Shown one piece after another: positions 12,898 to 14,176 of a stretch of 14,176 nucleotides of DNA. The stretch comes from Rubrobacteraceae bacterium (lineage in GTDB: Bacteria > Actinomycetota > Rubrobacteria > Rubrobacterales > Rubrobacteraceae): contig JAUJMB010000028.1 in the NCBI GenBank assembly GCA_030447045.1, positions 1-14,176 of the forward strand, given 5' to 3'. A model generated the notes under the pieces. The model was not told the DNA's origin and searched no databases. It saw only the letters and a list, made by a program, of their open reading frames with translations. The translations under genes and the position numbers were made by a program. Numbering within the stretch: position 1 is the stretch's first letter; each line of letters starts with the position of its first letter.

Positions 12898-13380
12898 ATG
12901 GCGAAGCGTCGGAACGTAAGCGCTGGGCTGCTCCTGTTCCGCCGCTCCGGGGCGGGGCTCGAGGTCTTCCTCGCCCACCCGGGCGGTCCGTTCTGGACGG
13001 ACCGAGACCTGGGCGCCTGGACCGTGCCGAAGGGGCTGTTGGAGCCCGGCGAGGACCCGCTCGCGGCGGCCGTCCGCGAGTTCGAGGAGGAGACGGCGAT
13101 CCGGCCCGAGGGGCCCTTCCTCCCCCTAGGCAGCGTCCGCCAGAAGGCCGGCAAGCTGGTGCACGCCTGGGCGTGGGAGGGGGAGGCCGATCCGCGCAGG
13201 ACAAAGAGCAACACCATGCGCGCCGAATGGCCGCGCGGCTCGGGGCGGTGGCTCACCTTCCCCGAGGTGGACCGATGCGAGTGGTTCGACGCGCGTACCG
13301 CGCGGCAGAAGATCAACCCGGCCCAGGCCGAGCTGATCGATAGGTTGGAGGCCACGCTATCTCGCGACGTGTCAGGCTGA
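12898..13380 (+). CDS. Nudix hydrolase
   Basis: Cytosolic Nudix-fold pyrophosphohydrolase of 160 aa. The Nudix box spans Gly46 to Ile68 (GLLEPGED...REFEEETAI), with Glu52, Arg60, Glu61, Glu64 and Glu65 in place for metal binding. The Gly that usually follows EE-x is Ala67. Flanking blocks AGLLLFRR (9-16), HPGGPFWTDRDLGAWTVPKG (27-46), SVRQKAGKLVHAWAWEG, SNTMRAEWPRGSG and FPEVDRCEWF are those of a well-marked, widespread bacterial Nudix subgroup. Substrate (nucleotide sugars, dinucleoside polyphosphates, oxidised nucleotides) cannot be chosen from this. ATG 12898 is the only start that includes the first strand. It has no ribosome binding site but a close -10 element. It is convergent with the sirtuin gene across a shared hairpin. 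Confidence 0.93.
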   Translation: MAKRRNVSAGLLLFRRSGAGLEVFLAHPGGPFWTDRDLGAWTVPKGLLEPGEDPLAAAVREFEEETAIRPEGPFLPLGSVRQKAGKLVHAWAWEGEADPRRTKSNTMRAEWPRGSGRWLTFPEVDRCEWFDARTARQKINPAQAELIDRLEATLSRDVSG

Positions 13381-13416
13381 CCCAACAAGCCCGCAATGAA
13401 CGCCCGCCGTCGGCCT

Positions 13417-13446
13417 TCTCCGGCCCTGCGCAGGGTTAGCCGGAGA
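13417..13446. terminator. Bidirectional terminator hairpin between Nudix and sirtuin genes
   Basis: TCTCCGGC and GCCGGAGA form a perfect 8-bp stem. The 14-nt loop contains CCTGCGCAGG, itself self-complementary. It lies in the 110-nt convergent gap, 36 nt past the Nudix stop and 45 nt past the sirtuin stop, so it can serve both. There is no strong T tract. Confidence 0.6.
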
Positions 13447-13490
13447 TCCCTTGGCGCCGCCCCGGGCGCTCCGGCGTCGTGGCCCGGCAC

Positions 13491-14176
13491 TCACGGCGTC
13501 TTGCTCGGCTGCCCACCGAGGGCCCGCTTCGCCCGATCCACCGCGGGCGGTATCACCTCGCCGATGCCCGCCCGCACCCGCAGCGTCGCCGCCCCGTCGT
13601 AGGGCGTCTCGCCCTCGTTGACCAGCGCCACCCGGGCCCCTGAGCGTAGCGCCAGCCCCACGAGCGAGGAAGCCGGCTGCACCGTGAGCGAGGAGCCCAA
13701 CGCGAGCATCAGGTCGCAGCGGCGGGCGTGGTGGTCGGCCAGCATCAACTCCTTCTCCGGCAGCGGGTCCCCGAAGTTCACCACGCTCGACACGAGCCGC
13801 CCGCCGCAGTCGGCGCAGGCGGGCTGCCCGGGCACGGGTCTCTGTGTACGGTAGCCCGCCCCCCACCGGGCCGCGTCCCAACCTACATCTCGCCGGTCGT
13901 GTAGCCGGTCGCAGCCGAGGCAGCGCATCAGCCGCCCGTTGCCGTGCAGCTCCGCTAAGAGCTCGGGGCGGATGCCGGACCGGCGGTGGAGGTTGTCGGT
14001 GTTCTGCGTGATCAGGAACCGAAGCTTGCCCAGCCGCTGGAGCTCGACGAGGGACAGGTGGGACGCGTTGGGTCCGACCTGTCCCGGCGGGACCCGCCAC
14101 CGCGGCGGCGGCAGGCCGGCGTCGCGCCGCGTCCACACCCCCTCGGGGCCGCGAAAGTCGGGGATGCCGGAGTCGG
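13491..14176 (-). CDS. Sir2-family NAD-dependent protein deacylase (SIRT6-like), N terminus beyond window
   Basis: Sirtuin that removes acyl groups from lysine using NAD+. The 227 visible residues begin at DSGIPDFRGPEGVWTRRD, the NAD-binding loop, so roughly 25 residues including the GAG motif lie off the right edge. Further motifs are ITQNTDNLH (55-63), catalytic His77 in LAELHGN, a Cys4 zinc site (Cys85, Cys88, Cys120, Cys123), NFGDPLPE (133-140), GSSLTVQPAS (cofactor loop) and VNEGETPYDG near the end. The GVWT-RRDAGLPPP and GPNASHLSLVELQRLGKLRFLITQN layout resembles the class IV (SIRT6/7) type more than CobB. The gene points leftward, convergent with the Nudix gene; the start codon, promoter and any upstream partners are outside the window. 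Confidence 0.94.
   Translation of the reverse strand, partial: DSGIPDFRGPEGVWTRRDAGLPPPRWRVPPGQVGPNASHLSLVELQRLGKLRFLITQNTDNLHRRSGIRPELLAELHGNGRLMRCLGCDRLHDRRDVGWDAARWGAGYRTQRPVPGQPACADCGGRLVSSVVNFGDPLPEKELMLADHHARRCDLMLALGSSLTVQPASSLVGLALRSGARVALVNEGETPYDGAATLRVRAGIGEVIPPAVDRAKRALGGQPSKTP

Noticed and set aside
1..14176. Defence system, biosynthetic cluster, CRISPR or new multi-gene system
   Set aside because: Apart from the Mrp operon, genes are in alternating orientation with separate signals and familiar unrelated functions; no repeat-spacer arrays or effector cassettes were seen.

Overview
This is a very GC-rich bacterial segment. It has tightly packed genes, frequent GTG and TTG starts, TAnnnT-type -10 elements, and 3' hairpins without T tracts. 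These traits fit a high-GC actinobacterium, possibly a Rubrobacter-like halotolerant or radiotolerant lineage. That placement is inference from style and gene content; no rRNA or other phylogenetic marker is present.

Left part (1-6283, all minus strand, transcribed right to left): a complete seven-gene Mrp/Mnh multisubunit cation/proton antiporter operon, mnhA-B-C-D-E-F-G, followed by the 5' part of a CPA2 (Kef-type) cation/proton antiporter that runs off the left edge. Five of the six internal Mrp junctions overlap by 1 or 4 nt. Only E/F has a gap, and it carries its own strong ribosome binding site. Together the genes would build a membrane Na+/H+ antiporter for pH and salt homeostasis, plus a second, single-subunit antiporter.

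Middle part (6284-9748, minus strand): four housekeeping-type genes. They are a YfcE/MJ0936-type metallophosphoesterase, a KduD/gluconate-dehydrogenase-like SDR with a well-formed promoter, a stand-alone BAAT C-terminal-type acyl-CoA thioesterase/hydrolase, and a Yip1-family membrane protein. A GDSL/SGNH hydrolase (plus strand) diverges from the Yip1 gene.

Right part (10677-14176): a small stand-alone primase-polymerase (minus) is convergent with the SGNH gene and divergent from an OsmC-like protein gene (plus). A TauE/SafE exporter and a Nudix hydrolase follow on the plus strand. The Nudix gene is convergent with a SIRT6-like sirtuin whose N terminus lies beyond the right edge. Several intergenic regions carry strong inverted repeats: a hairpin in the osmC leader, two mutually exclusive hairpins between osmC and tauE, and terminator-like hairpins after yip1, the SGNH gene, the primase gene and between Nudix and sirtuin.

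I found no RNA genes, CRISPR array, insertion sequence or integrase, and no stretch over 300 bases lacks a gene. The window looks like ordinary core genome. The most interesting points are residue substitutions in known families, the orphan primase-polymerase and the RNA structures around osmC.
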